A stretch of DNA of 64,000 nucleotides from Thermoanaerobaculia bacterium (GTDB lineage: Bacteria; Acidobacteriota; Thermoanaerobaculia; Multivoradales; JAIOJS01). The notes under the pieces are model-generated. The model did no database searches and was not told where the DNA came from. It saw only the letters and a program-made list of their open reading frames with translations. The stretch spans positions 1-64,000 of the forward strand of contig JAUIDB010000021.1 in assembly GCA_030429235.1 (NCBI GenBank). Reading direction: 5' to 3'. Made by a program: the position numbers and the translations under genes. Positions 56,515 to 64,000 of the stretch are shown here, piece by piece; position 1 is the stretch's first letter, and each line of letters begins with the position of its first letter.

Positions 56515-56594
56515 CGGATTCCCTTGCGACGGCACCGGTGGGGAGTCCCGGAATGTCCCCTAAGGTCTATTGAATAAAGCGCATTCACGATTCG

Positions 56595-56623
56595 ATTATG
56601 CCCTCCACACCAGTCGGCGGCAA
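56595..56623 (-). promoter_or_regulatory. Promoter TTGCCG-N17-CATAAT for the kinase-TonB gene
   Basis: On the minus strand TTGCCG (56623-56618) and CATAAT (56600-56595) are 17 bp apart, a good match to a sigma-70 promoter. The leader of about 74 nt includes AAGGGA before the ATG at 56514. It lies in the 255-bp region shared with the divergent ruvC start. Confidence 0.55.
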
Positions 56624-56757
56624 AGCCGCGGCCCAGTGCCTCGATTGGACGACCGCCCGATCCGGCGGCCCGGCTCATCAGAGTTGACTCCTGACCGCTG
56701 CATCTTAGCAGGCTCCCAAGGGGGGCGACACGCCTTGGAGGGCCCTCCCGCCTGGAG

Positions 56758-56763
56758 TAACCT
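56758..56763 (+). promoter_or_regulatory. Candidate -10 (TAACCT) for leaderless ruvC mRNA
   Basis: TAACCT ends exactly 6 nt before the ruvC ATG at 56770. GCGACA at 56735-56740, 17 bp upstream, matches the last four bases of the -35 consensus. A GGAG lies 12 nt before the ATG, too far to be convincing. Confidence 0.45.
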
Positions 56764-56769
56764 CCGACC

Positions 56770-57267
56770 ATGAGAGTTCTCGGAATCGACCCCGGGAGTC
56801 GACACACCGGGTACGGCATCGTCGACGCCGTGGGGTCCCGTACGGTGCTGGTCGACCAGGGCCGGTTCAGCTGCCGCTCGAATCACCCCCTTCCCGACCG
56901 GCTCGCCTTTCTCGCGGACCAGACACGCCAACTGGTCGATCGGTGGTCGCCAGAGGTCGCCGTCCTCGAAAAGCCGTTCCAAGGTGTCAACCCGCGCTCT
57001 CTCATCGTACTGTCGCAGGCTCGAGGAGCGCTGATCGTCACCCTGGCCCAACTCGGCCTCGCCATCGAAGAATACGCTCCCGCCGAGATCAAGAGCGCAG
57101 TAGCGGGCAACGGCCGGGCGGACAAAGCACAGATCGAACGAATGGTGACGATCCTGCTTTCGATCCGTGAACAACCACTGACCCCGGACGCGGCGGATGC
57201 GCTCGCGGTCGCACTCTGCTACGCCGCTCGCCGACCCTGGGCAAAGGCCGCCAAAAGAGGCACCTAA
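56770..57267 (+). CDS. ruvC: Holliday junction resolvase RuvC
   Basis: A 165-residue RNase H-fold endonuclease of normal RuvC length. It cuts Holliday junctions made during recombination, working with RuvAB. The four acidic metal ligands are D7 (GIDPGSRHTGYG), E67 (VLEKPF), D140 and D143 (TPDAADALAVAL). The RGALIV and EYAPAEIKSAVAGNGRADKAQI segments are characteristic. ruvA and ruvB are not next to it. It sits between the kinase-TonB gene and the exb operon, separating two TonB loci. Confidence 0.96.
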   Translation: MRVLGIDPGSRHTGYGIVDAVGSRTVLVDQGRFSCRSNHPLPDRLAFLADQTRQLVDRWSPEVAVLEKPFQGVNPRSLIVLSQARGALIVTLAQLGLAIEEYAPAEIKSAVAGNGRADKAQIERMVTILLSIREQPLTPDAADALAVALCYAARRPWAKAAKRGT

Positions 57268-57307
57268 ATCACTGCCACGAAAGCCTTTATGACCCACCCA
57301 GGGTTGC

Positions 57308-57337
57308 TTGACCGGTTTTTCAGCACTGTGCTAACAT
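57308..57337 (+). promoter_or_regulatory. Promoter TTGACC-N18-TAACAT for the exbB-exbD-tonB operon
   Basis: The -35 TTGACC is at 57308-57313 and the -10 TAACAT at 57332-57337, preceded by TGC (extended -10), with an 18-bp spacer. Transcription from about 57344 gives a leader of about 150 nt with several GC-rich hairpins (for example CCCGCC...GGCGGG near 57450). A strong GAGGAGG lies before the GTG at 57497. Confidence 0.65.
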
Positions 57338-57496
57338 CCCGGCTGCCCTATCGCAGTTTGCGGTAAATCGAGTCACCAAGAACACCGCCCGATCGGGTGT
57401 CCCGCTGCTCGTCCTGAGCCGTGAGGTACCCTGACCGGGAACTCGGCCCGCCCTTGGCGGGTCCAATCATTCAGAAGTCTTTCTAGAGGAGGCAAC

Positions 57497-58189
57497 GTGG
57501 AAAACCTTAGCGGAAACGTAATGAAGCTCATGAACCAGGGCGGCTGGGTCATGTGGGTCCTGCTTCTCTTCTCGATCGTTGCCCTGGCGGTAATCTTCGA
57601 GCGCTGGTGGGTTCTCCACAAGGCCCGCATCAATGTCAACGAGTTCCTCGCCAAGATCCGCAAGGCTCTGATCGTCAACCGGTCGATCCGCGACGCCGTC
57701 AAGATCTGTGAGCAGTACCAGGGCCCCGTCGCTTCCGTAATGAAGGCCGGCCTTCTCAAGTACGGTCAGCCGAAAGAGGACGTCGAGAAGACGATCGAGA
57801 ACGCAGCGCTCTACGAACTCGGACGCCTCGAACAACGTCTGGTCATCCTGGCCACCACCGCCAACGTCGCTCCTCTCCTCGGATTCTTCGGAACCGTAAC
57901 CGGAATGATGAAGTCGTTCGACGCCCTCGCCGCGGCCGGTCTCTCCAACCCTGGCCTCGTCGCGATCGGTATCAAGGAAGCCCTGACCACCACCGCGGCG
58001 GGTCTCTTCGTCGCAATCCCGGTCCAGATCGCCTACAACTTCTTCATGAGCAAGGTCAACAAGTTCGTCCGCGACATCGAGACCTCGGCCAACATGCTCC
58101 TGGAGACCTTCGGCGAAATGGATCGTAGCGGCGTCAGCGCCGACCGAGGCGGTGCTTCCGCTCCGGCCTCCTCTGGAAACGCTTCCTGA
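57497..58189 (+). CDS. exbB: ExbB/TolQ family proton channel subunit
   Basis: A 230-residue MotA/TolQ/ExbB protein from GTG behind GAGGAGG. It has three helices: one at 15-35 and two closer together in the C-terminal half. The family core GRLEQRLVILATTANVAPLLGFFGTVTGMM and KEALTTTAAGLFVAIPVQIAYN are present in part as APLLGFFGTVTGMM and EALTTTAAGLFVAIP. Family members form pentamers that, with an ExbD dimer, convert proton-motive force into work on TonB. It is first in a six-gene operon. The tail is Ser/Ala/Gly-rich. Confidence 0.94.
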   Translation: MENLSGNVMKLMNQGGWVMWVLLLFSIVALAVIFERWWVLHKARINVNEFLAKIRKALIVNRSIRDAVKICEQYQGPVASVMKAGLLKYGQPKEDVEKTIENAALYELGRLEQRLVILATTANVAPLLGFFGTVTGMMKSFDALAAAGLSNPGLVAIGIKEALTTTAAGLFVAIPVQIAYNFFMSKVNKFVRDIETSANMLLETFGEMDRSGVSADRGGASAPASSGNAS

Positions 58190-58211
58190 GCCAGTCGAGG
58201 GTCCATCCCCG

Positions 58212-58643
58212 ATGAAGCTGCAGAAATCACAGCAATTCACGCCGATGATTCCTACCGCCTCGATGGCGGACATCGCGTTCTTGCTCATCATCTTCTTCAT
58301 GGTGACGATCACCTTCGAGGTCGACAAGACCCAGGTGCTCCTACCGAAGACGGTGATCCGGCTCGAGGTGCCGAAGAAGGCTGCCTACGTATCGGTAACC
58401 GAGCAAGGACTGATCAAGGTATCGGACGGTGAAGAGCTCTCGAACCAGGTCAACGGGGTAGAGGACGTGCTGTCCTTCGCTTCGACCGTGGTCGCCTCGA
58501 ATCCGAGCAAGCCGTTTGTACTGAAGGCGGACTCGAACGTGGCCTACGACCATATCGACAAGGTTCTCGATGCTCTGAAACAGGCCAAGGTCGAGGTCAT
58601 CTACCTGCTATCCGAGCAGCAGACGGTCCCCGTCGACGGATAG
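58212..58643 (+). CDS. exbD: ExbD/TolR family protein 1
   Basis: A 143-residue protein. The ATG at 58212 is used; longer upstream frames run into exbB. One N-terminal helix (MADIAFLLIIFFMVTITF) contains the essential proton-carrying Asp (MADIAF). The periplasmic part is the compact TolR/ExbD domain with LKADSNVAYDHIDKVLDALKQA. It is the first of two ExbD copies following exbB, 22 bp after its stop. The motor probably uses a heterodimer of the two. Confidence 0.93.
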   Translation: MKLQKSQQFTPMIPTASMADIAFLLIIFFMVTITFEVDKTQVLLPKTVIRLEVPKKAAYVSVTEQGLIKVSDGEELSNQVNGVEDVLSFASTVVASNPSKPFVLKADSNVAYDHIDKVLDALKQAKVEVIYLLSEQQTVPVDG

Positions 58644-58654
58644 GGAGGACACTG

Positions 58655-59095
58655 ATGAAGATCAACCGCGACAACAAGATCAGCGACGAGATTCCCGCCT
58701 CATCGATGGCGGACATCGCCTTTCTGCTGATCATCTACTTCATGGTCACCACCACCTTCACCGCCACTCGCGGACTGGATTTCGGTCTTCCCAAGGAAGA
58801 TGACAATCCACCCGAGATCGAGAAGGAGGATTCGGTGCACATCCAAGTGCAGCCTGGTGGCAACATCGTCGTCGACAGCAAGCCGATGCCACTCGACAAC
58901 CTCTTGACCCATTTGGAAGGGATCCTCAAGGACAACCCGACCAAGCCGGTGATCATCCAGACTGACCCGCAGGCCTCCTACGTGCACATGGTGACGGTGC
59001 TCGACGAACTGCGGCAGAGCGAGGACAAGATCGGCATGGAGGTCAAGAACATCTCGATCCCGACTCGTCGGGAAATCGAGAGTTTCTGGTACTAA
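58655..59095 (+). CDS. exbD: ExbD/TolR family protein 2
   Basis: A 146-residue paralogue of the preceding gene. It has the same helix with its Asp (SMADIAFLLIIYFMVTTTF) and the periplasmic IQTDPQASYVHMVTVLDELRQ domain. It begins 11 bp after the first exbD, behind GGGAGG. An ExbB-ExbD-ExbD-TonB order, with two ExbD copies, is common in Acidobacteria, Bacteroidetes and Myxococcota. The C-terminus ends REIESFWY. Confidence 0.93.
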   Translation: MKINRDNKISDEIPASSMADIAFLLIIYFMVTTTFTATRGLDFGLPKEDDNPPEIEKEDSVHIQVQPGGNIVVDSKPMPLDNLLTHLEGILKDNPTKPVIIQTDPQASYVHMVTVLDELRQSEDKIGMEVKNISIPTRREIESFWY

Positions 59096-59119
59096 GTGGC
59101 GGACGACGGAAAGGGAACC

Positions 59120-59875
59120 ATGGCAGACTCCAAACAGCCCCCCAAGAAGCAGCCCGCAGCGAAGAAGCCGGCGCAGGCGTCTTCGGCCAAGATGAGCGAA
59201 GCCGATCTGGCCGTAGCCGATCTGCAGATGTTCGCCCGCGAGTACGAAGACGACAATCGCCTCCTCAAACGAGCTTTGATCGTTGCTGCCGTCTTCCATC
59301 TGATCGTGGGCGTCATCAACTTCCCGACCCTCAACTCCAACGTGAACGCCGAGGAGAAGAAGGCGAAGGTCTACGTCGTGCAGCAGGTGCGCTTCAAGCC
59401 GCCGCCACCGAAGCAGGAACAGCAGATCCCCGAGCGCAAGAAGAAGAAGGTTCCGATTCCGGACCCGACTCCCGATGAGCCCGAGCCGATCCGCATGCCC
59501 GAAGAAGAGCAACCGGAGATCGATCTCCCAGATACCGATCTGGTCTTCGACATCCCCGAGGGTCCTCCTCCGGCCGAACCCGAGGGACCGATCCTGGTCG
59601 CCGGTGACGTGGTCGCCCCCGAAAAGATCTCGGCTCCACAGCCGGTCTACACGGAGATGGCCCGCAAGGCCCGTATCCAGGGCGTCGTGATCGTCCAGGC
59701 GATCATCGACAAGTCGGGTGATGTCACCAACGTCAAGGTACTCAAGGGCTTGCCCATGGGGCTCGACGTGGCCGCGGCCGACGCGGTGAAAAAGTGGAAG
59801 TTCAAGCCGGCAACCCTCAACGGCAAGCCGGTGGACGTGTACTACAATCTGACGGTGAACTTCCGCATCCAATAA
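59120..59875 (+). CDS. tonB: TonB energy transducer
   Basis: A 251-residue protein. The ATG at 59120 is preferred because GGAAAGGGA precedes it; a GTG at 59096 adds eight residues. A cytoplasmic Lys-rich N-terminus (AAKKPAQASSAK) of about 60 residues precedes one helix (ALIVAAVFHLIVGVINF). A periplasmic Pro/Glu/Lys linker (KKKKVPIPDPTPDEPEPI) and a TonB C-terminal domain follow: PVYTEMARKARIQGVVIVQAIIDKSG (quoted in part) and WKFKPATLNGKPVDV. It couples the ExbB/D motor to outer-membrane receptors such as those at 18.8-26.9 kb. The cytoplasmic part is longer than in E. coli TonB. Confidence 0.94.
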   Translation: MADSKQPPKKQPAAKKPAQASSAKMSEADLAVADLQMFAREYEDDNRLLKRALIVAAVFHLIVGVINFPTLNSNVNAEEKKAKVYVVQQVRFKPPPPKQEQQIPERKKKKVPIPDPTPDEPEPIRMPEEEQPEIDLPDTDLVFDIPEGPPPAEPEGPILVAGDVVAPEKISAPQPVYTEMARKARIQGVVIVQAIIDKSGDVTNVKVLKGLPMGLDVAAADAVKKWKFKPATLNGKPVDVYYNLTVNFRIQ

Positions 59876-59897
59876 CCGCTCGGCTCTCCAGAACTCG

Positions 59898-60719
59898 ATG
59901 GCGTTTCAGGGCTCGCTCAAAGAGCTTCCACTACCCGACATCATTCAGCTGGTTTCGGTCTCCGGCAAGACCGGAGCCTTCCAGCTGACCAATGGGAACG
60001 AGAAGGGCGCCATCTATCTGGCCGACGGCCAGATCGTCCACGCCACGGTGGGCGATCTGGAGGGCGAGGAGGCGGTCTACGACCTGGCCATCTGGCCGCA
60101 GGGTGACTTCGTGTTCACCCCGGGCGAGGCCGCCTCTCATACCTCCGTTCAGAAGTCCAACACCAACCTCCTCATGGAGGCGGCGCGCCGCATCGACGAG
60201 TGGCAGATTCTCTCGAAGCGGATTCCATCCACGCGGTTGGTCCCGGTCTTCACGGCCAACAGCTCCAACAGTTCGGTCTCCTTCACCCCGAAGGAGTGGT
60301 CCCTGATTCGTCGGGTCGACGAACGGCGCTCGATCGACGAGATCGCCGTCGGCCTCGGTCTGAGTCCCTTCGAAGCCTGCAAGACCCTGTACGGCCTGAT
60401 CACCTCCGGTTTGATCGAACTGAAAGAGGATCTGCGGCGACTGGACACCGAGCGTCTCCGCACGATGACACCTCAGCAGCTCCGCCAACTCGCCCAGGGC
60501 ATTCACGAACAGGCCCGCGAACTGCTGCAGAACCACCCCCGACAGAGCGAACTCGATGGTGCCTACCGCCAGAGCGCGGTAGAGGTCGACGCTGATCGCG
60601 GCGCCGACGCCATCCTCGACCTGGTTCGCGACGAGGAGAAGATCCTCTCCGCTGCCCTCGGTCCCAACCAGGCCAAGACCTTCCTCAACCGCGTCCACTC
60701 TCTTCTCGGAGCTTCCTAA
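59898..60719 (+). CDS. PATAN (DUF4388) domain protein
   Basis: A 273-residue soluble protein. Residues 1-95 match DUF4388/PATAN: FQGSLKELPLPDIIQLVSVSGKTG, quoted as ELPLPDIIQLVSVSGKTG, then GAIYLADGQIVHATVGDLEGEEAVYDL. A winged-helix-like middle region (SFTPKEWSLIRRVDERRSIDEIA) and a helical C-terminus follow. PATAN proteins in cyanobacteria and Myxobacteria link to two-component signalling, type IV pili and motility. Its position between tonB and the TPR gene suggests a cytoplasmic adaptor of this envelope machine. The 22-bp gap before it has no strong ribosome binding site. Confidence 0.85.
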   Translation: MAFQGSLKELPLPDIIQLVSVSGKTGAFQLTNGNEKGAIYLADGQIVHATVGDLEGEEAVYDLAIWPQGDFVFTPGEAASHTSVQKSNTNLLMEAARRIDEWQILSKRIPSTRLVPVFTANSSNSSVSFTPKEWSLIRRVDERRSIDEIAVGLGLSPFEACKTLYGLITSGLIELKEDLRRLDTERLRTMTPQQLRQLAQGIHEQARELLQNHPRQSELDGAYRQSAVEVDADRGADAILDLVRDEEKILSAALGPNQAKTFLNRVHSLLGAS

Positions 60720-60814
60720 TCAACACCAAGCCTCTGGCACGGTGTCTGCAAGTGAACCTTGTAGATGGCGAAACCGAACGCAACCGTCTCCGCATACCCA
60801 AGGAGTCACCCAGC

Positions 60815-61966
60815 ATGCGCAAGATACTGACCCGAACCCTTCTCCTTTCCAGCCTGGCCACTCTGGTCCCCGCCCTCTCCTTCGCTGGTTGGGAGGAAGG
60901 CGTCGCGGCATTCCAGGCCGGAGACTACGCCACGGCCACCAAGGAGTTTCAGGCTCTGGTGGACTCTCGCAGTGATTGCGCCCAGTGCTACCAGATGCTC
61001 GGTCAAGCTCTCTTGAAGACGAAGCGGGCCCAGGAGGCGGTCACTCAGCTGCGCAAAGGCTATGACCTGGAGCCGCAGAATGACGGCATTCGCCTACCGC
61101 TGGCGCAGGCCTACCTCGAGTCCAAGCGCTACAACGATGCGGTCAAGTTGCTCCGAACCATGAATCCGGGCAACCTCTCCCAAGCACGCCAGGGCGTGTA
61201 CCACCAGATGCTCGCGGTGGCTCTCGACCGCAGTGGACAGGGTGCAGAAGTTCTCAGCAGCCTCCGCTCCGCCGCCCAGGCCAGTCCGAACGACGCAGAA
61301 GCTCAGTATCGCTACGGTCAGGCCTGCCTGGCCGAGCGTGACAGCTGCGCCGTTCCGGCACTTCAAAAAGCCGTACAGCTCGACTCCAGAGACACGGACA
61401 AGAAGCGGTCTCTGCTCAAGGCTCATCTGTTGGCTGGACGCTCGGCCCGCGGTTCGGCCAAGGACAGCGCCTATCGCTCTGCGGCTCAGGTCGCCGAGCA
61501 GTTGGTCGCTTCCTCAGCCAGTGGCGACAATCTCCTTCTGCTAGGTGAAGCCCAGCTGGGAGCAAAGCAGTACAGCGCCGCCGCCAGCTCGTTCGAGCGG
61601 GCGCGCTCCGCGGGAGCCAACACCTGGTTGACCGACTACTACCTCGGCCAGGCCCAGACCGCAACGAAAAACTACAGTGCGGCGGAAACGAGCCTCAACG
61701 CCGCGCTCGGCAAGACCTCCAACTCCAATGACGAGAAGCTGGTCTGGCGCCAGCTCGGCTTCGTCTACGAAAAGGCGAAGAAGCTCGCCGAAGCCAAGCA
61801 GGCCTACACCCGCGTCGGCGACAGCGCCGCCCTCGCCCGGGTGGAGGAAAACATCCGCATCGCCGAAGAGAACCGAGAGGCCGAGGAGTTCAACGAGGCG
61901 CTAGAGGAGCTCGAGGCGCAGCAGAAGGCTCTTCAGGAGCAGATGGAAGACCTGCCTCCCAGCTGA
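60815..61966 (+). CDS. Exported TPR repeat protein
   Basis: A 383-residue periplasmic protein. The ATG at 60815 follows AAGGAG and gives a signal peptide (ILTRTLLLSSLATLVPALSFA, cleavage SFA/GWE). At least six tetratricopeptide repeats follow (for example GDYATATKEFQALVDSRSD, AQYRYGQACLAERDSCAVPAL, KYSAAASSFERARSAGANT as similar units). A Glu-rich coiled coil ends the protein. It is the last gene of the exb-tonB operon and is followed by a terminator. TPR proteins of this type can organise periplasmic complexes with TonB-like motors, by inference. The upstream 95 bp show no gene. Confidence 0.88.
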   Translation: MRKILTRTLLLSSLATLVPALSFAGWEEGVAAFQAGDYATATKEFQALVDSRSDCAQCYQMLGQALLKTKRAQEAVTQLRKGYDLEPQNDGIRLPLAQAYLESKRYNDAVKLLRTMNPGNLSQARQGVYHQMLAVALDRSGQGAEVLSSLRSAAQASPNDAEAQYRYGQACLAERDSCAVPALQKAVQLDSRDTDKKRSLLKAHLLAGRSARGSAKDSAYRSAAQVAEQLVASSASGDNLLLLGEAQLGAKQYSAAASSFERARSAGANTWLTDYYLGQAQTATKNYSAAETSLNAALGKTSNSNDEKLVWRQLGFVYEKAKKLAEAKQAYTRVGDSAALARVEENIRIAEENREAEEFNEALEELEAQQKALQEQMEDLPPS

Positions 61967-62007
61967 GTTCGGTTCCGCCACCCGAGGCGGTTTCACGGTT
62001 CCCTATC

Positions 62008-62037
62008 GAGAGCGCTACCTCATCGGGTAGCGCTCTC
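62008..62037. terminator. Bidirectional hairpin terminator after the TPR gene
   Basis: GAGAGCGCTACC (62008-62019) pairs perfectly with GGTAGCGCTCTC (62026-62037) around a 6-nt loop. T-rich sequence follows on the plus strand. It lies between the convergent TPR and ftsX genes. Confidence 0.82.
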
Positions 62038-62135
62038 TCTCGTTTGGCGGCACTCCGAATTGGCTCGGCTCGTCACCGCCGCCGTGGCAACCCGAAGCGA
62101 TCCGGTCCGGCGTCGCGGAGAGGCGGCCAGGTCCG

Positions 62136-63029
62136 CTAGATCGCCTCGCGTCGTAGGGAGAAGATCGCACCCAGCAGACCAGCCACCGCCCCCACGCCGA
62201 CCAGGAGTACCTGCTGCGGCCAGGCCAGGAAGGTGGTCCCCATCGTGCCGAGAAGCAGGCTGCCTTCGGCCATCGGTTGCACCGCAACAAAGCCTCCGAA
62301 CAGCGCCCCCAGCGCGACGAGCCCACCGAGCAAACCCTGCCACAGCCCCTCGACGTAGAAGGGGCCCCTGAGGTAGAACTCGGTCGCCCCGACCAGGCGC
62401 ATGACGTCGATCTCGTCCTGATACAGAATCGCCGTGAGCCGGATCACGCTGGCGATAGTGAGAATCGCCGCCCCGAGCAGAACCGCTCCCAAGGCCAAAC
62501 CGAGACCGAGCACGAGCTGCAGTGCGAGCTCGAGCTGGTCCACCCAGTCCCGGTCGTCGTCGACGAGTTCGACCTCGGGCAGCTCCTCCAACTCCCCGAG
62601 CCAGGCCTCGAAGGCGTGGTCCTCGACGAGCAGGGGATCGAAGCTGACCTCGAGGGATGCCGGAAGGGGTTCCTCCTCCCACCCCTCGACCAGGGTCGCG
62701 ACACTGGGAAAGCTCGCTCGGAAACGCTCCCGCGCCTGGGGGGCCGTGACCTCGTCGACCCCCTCCACCCAGGCTGGCGAGCCGGCCAACGAACGCGCCG
62801 CGTCGACCTCGTTCAAGTCGGTCGTCGGGGCGAAGTAGACGACCACCATCGCCTCACTCTTCCAGTCTTCGATCAGGCGAGAGGCATTGGCGGCCAACAT
62901 CAGGAAGAAGCCGCCGATGAAGAGCGACACGGCGATAGTGGTGACCGCCAGCAGACTCGTCTTCCAACTCCGGAACAGGTTCAGGAGCGCCTCGCGAGCG
63001 AAGTAGTAGAGCGCCTTGCCGAGCGTCAT
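62136..63029 (-). CDS. ftsX: Cell division protein FtsX
   Basis: A 297-residue permease-like protein with four helices: one near the N-terminus (TSLLAVTTIAVSLFIGGFF), then a periplasmic domain, then three C-terminal ones (including AVLLGAAILTIASVIRLTAI and the DEIDVMRLVGAT loop typical of FtsX). It works with FtsE to activate peptidoglycan hydrolases at the septum. It overlaps ftsE by 4 bp. The periplasmic loop is acidic, with a GELEELPEVELVDDDRDW stretch. Confidence 0.94.
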   Translation of the reverse strand: MTLGKALYYFAREALLNLFRSWKTSLLAVTTIAVSLFIGGFFLMLAANASRLIEDWKSEAMVVVYFAPTTDLNEVDAARSLAGSPAWVEGVDEVTAPQARERFRASFPSVATLVEGWEEEPLPASLEVSFDPLLVEDHAFEAWLGELEELPEVELVDDDRDWVDQLELALQLVLGLGLALGAVLLGAAILTIASVIRLTAILYQDEIDVMRLVGATEFYLRGPFYVEGLWQGLLGGLVALGALFGGFVAVQPMAEGSLLLGTMGTTFLAWPQQVLLVGVGAVAGLLGAIFSLRREAI

Positions 63030-63745
63030 CCGCCGTTCTCGCCTCGGGACAAGACCGGTTCGAGCTCCGAGTTCTCCACTGGAGCATCACCGTCTCGCAC
63101 CAGCCGCCCCCCGTGGAGCACGAGGACCCGCTGCCCCGCTCGACGGATCCGGTCGCGGTCGTGGGTGGCGACGATGACGGTGGTTCCTCGGAGGTGGATC
63201 TCGCGAAACAGCTCGAAGATCTCGTCCGAAAGATCCTCGTCCAGGTTTCCGGTCGGCTCGTCAGCCACCAGGATCGCCGGGTCGTTGACCAGGGCACGTG
63301 CGATCGCTACGCGCTGCTGTTCCCCTCCCGACAGCTCGAGGGGGAAGGCATTCGCCTTGTGGGCCAGACCCACCCGTCGCAAGGTCTCGTAACCCAGCGT
63401 CCGCTGCTTCTCGCTCCCCAGTCCGAGGATTCTGGGCAAGTAGGTCACGTTCTCGAACACCGTCTTGCGGGGAATCAGCCGGAAGTCCTGGAATACGACG
63501 CCGATGCTCCGCCGTAGAAAAGGAATCTTGGTTCGGGGGAGCGAGACGACATTCCGTCCGTTGACGAGAATCCGGCCATGGGTGGGCAGGTCCTGGCGCA
63601 GGATCAAACTCAACAGGGTCGTCTTGCCCGCTCCACTTGGTCCCGTCAGGAAGACGAACTCCCCGGCACCAATCTCAAAGGACACCCGATCGAGAGCGAC
63701 CTGGCCTCCCGGAAACCGCTTGGTCACATCGAAGAAGCTGATCAC
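63026..63745 (-). CDS. ftsE: Cell division ATP-binding protein FtsE
   Basis: A 239-residue ABC ATPase. It starts with GTG at 63745. Walker A is GPSGAGKTT, Q-loop VFQDFRLI, signature LSGGEQQR, Walker B ILVADEP, and the H-loop VATHDRD. Length is slightly above E. coli FtsE because of a Glu/Gly-rich tail. It forms FtsEX with the overlapping downstream ftsX. A possible 14-codon leader ORF overlaps its start codon. Confidence 0.95.
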   Translation of the reverse strand: MISFFDVTKRFPGGQVALDRVSFEIGAGEFVFLTGPSGAGKTTLLSLILRQDLPTHGRILVNGRNVVSLPRTKIPFLRRSIGVVFQDFRLIPRKTVFENVTYLPRILGLGSEKQRTLGYETLRRVGLAHKANAFPLELSGGEQQRVAIARALVNDPAILVADEPTGNLDEDLSDEIFELFREIHLRGTTVIVATHDRDRIRRAGQRVLVLHGGRLVRDGDAPVENSELEPVLSRGENGG

Positions 63746-63786
63746 CAGGCGACTCCAGCGCCGTCGCTGCCATCCGTCGGATTCAC
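63742..63786 (-). CDS. Possible 14-codon leader ORF coupled to ftsE
   Basis: On the minus strand TAGACT (63798-63793) lies exactly 6 nt before GTG at 63786, which opens a 14-codon frame (M-N-P-T-D-G-S-D-G-A-G-V-A-W). Its TGA overlaps the ftsE GTG (GTGA). The layout fits leaderless translation of a short peptide followed by termination-reinitiation on ftsE. The alternative is an untranslated 41-nt leader with the GGAG before ftsE. No homology is claimed. Confidence 0.3.
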   Translation of the reverse strand: MNPTDGSDGAGVAW

Positions 63787-63900
63787 CAGCCTAGTCTACC
63801 GCCTCGGCACGATCAGCGACCGGACAGAGTTCACCCTGCCCTCCTTCTTGGAGGCGCGTGGGCTTGCGCTGGGGCTGCCCTGCCGGAGACACTACCGGAC

Positions 63901-64000
63901 ATGTCCCCTCCTGCCCGGCTCATCCCCTGGACTCTGCGCCGTCGACTCGCCGATGGCTCCGAGGTCGCATTCACTGGGAAAGGACCCGTCGACCGAGTCG
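63901..64000 (+). CDS. Possible N-terminal fragment running off the right edge
   Basis: An open frame starts at ATG 63901 and continues to the edge (33 codons: SPPARLIPWTLRRRLADG...). It is divergent from ftsE. I do not recognise a family, and no ribosome binding site or TANNNT element is clear. The interval 63799-63900 shows nothing definite. Confidence 0.3.
   Translation, partial: MSPPARLIPWTLRRRLADGSEVAFTGKGPVDRV

Overview
The window is GC-rich, densely coding chromosomal DNA with no recognisable mobile element, prophage, CRISPR array, rRNA or tRNA gene. The gene mix suggests an Acidobacteriota-type Gram-negative bacterium, perhaps the Thermoanaerobaculia/Polarisedimenticolia side. It includes ExbB/ExbD/TonB and TonB-dependent receptors, many Hanks-type Ser/Thr kinases, PATAN (DUF4388) and ASPIC/UnbV proteins, a GlnRS with a YqeY tail, biosynthetic SpeA, and twin PilT-like ATPases. 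This placement is an inference; no 16S gene is present.

Layout, 0-18.8 kb: the 3' end of epmA; DUF1015-serC; a cytochrome b-like/pentaheme/TPR fusion; a convergent membrane glycosyltransferase; a CRTAC1-like FG-GAP/ASPIC-UnbV protein; an RNase E/G with a long Arg-rich tail; two PilT-family ATPases; speA; a halogenase-like flavoprotein; and msrA. 18.8-30.5 kb (minus strand): a TonB-dependent receptor; a translationally coupled pair made of a LysM-FecR-TonB receptor and a membrane sensor Ser/Thr kinase; an EamA exporter with an Lrp-type regulator; a histone-deacetylase-like amidohydrolase; and a fatty-acid desaturase. 30.6-37.5 kb: a PhoR/PhoB-like two-component system behind a four-copy 11-bp Pho-box-like array, hrpB, creD, a SEC-C protein and a small membrane protein. 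37.5-52.9 kb: glnS-yqeY fusion, a secreted lamin-tail protein, 3-hydroxyacyl-CoA dehydrogenase, a ferritin-like protein, an aminotransferase, tldE-tldD, a pccB-type carboxylase, a histone-H1-like protein, rpiB, glyA, and accD-folC. 53-62 kb: a giant kinase-TonB fusion, ruvC, then an exbB-exbD-exbD-tonB-PATAN-TPR operon. 62-64 kb: ftsX and ftsE, then the window edge.

The most unusual material concerns envelope signalling. One protein joins a pseudo-receiver, a Hanks-type kinase, one membrane helix and a C-terminal TonB domain, and it lies beside a complete TonB motor operon. About 27 kb away, an outer-membrane receptor whose periplasmic N-terminus carries LysM and FecR-like domains overlaps by 4 bp a kinase with a periplasmic sensor and HAMP. 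Together they suggest kinase-coupled TonB signalling or energisation that resembles FecA-FecR logic but ends in Ser/Thr phosphorylation.

Regulation: several genes lack a Shine-Dalgarno sequence and carry a TANNNT element exactly 6 nt before the start codon, which points to leaderless transcripts. Five promoters share a TTGACC -35 element. All functions are assigned from motifs and family memory; no searches were run.
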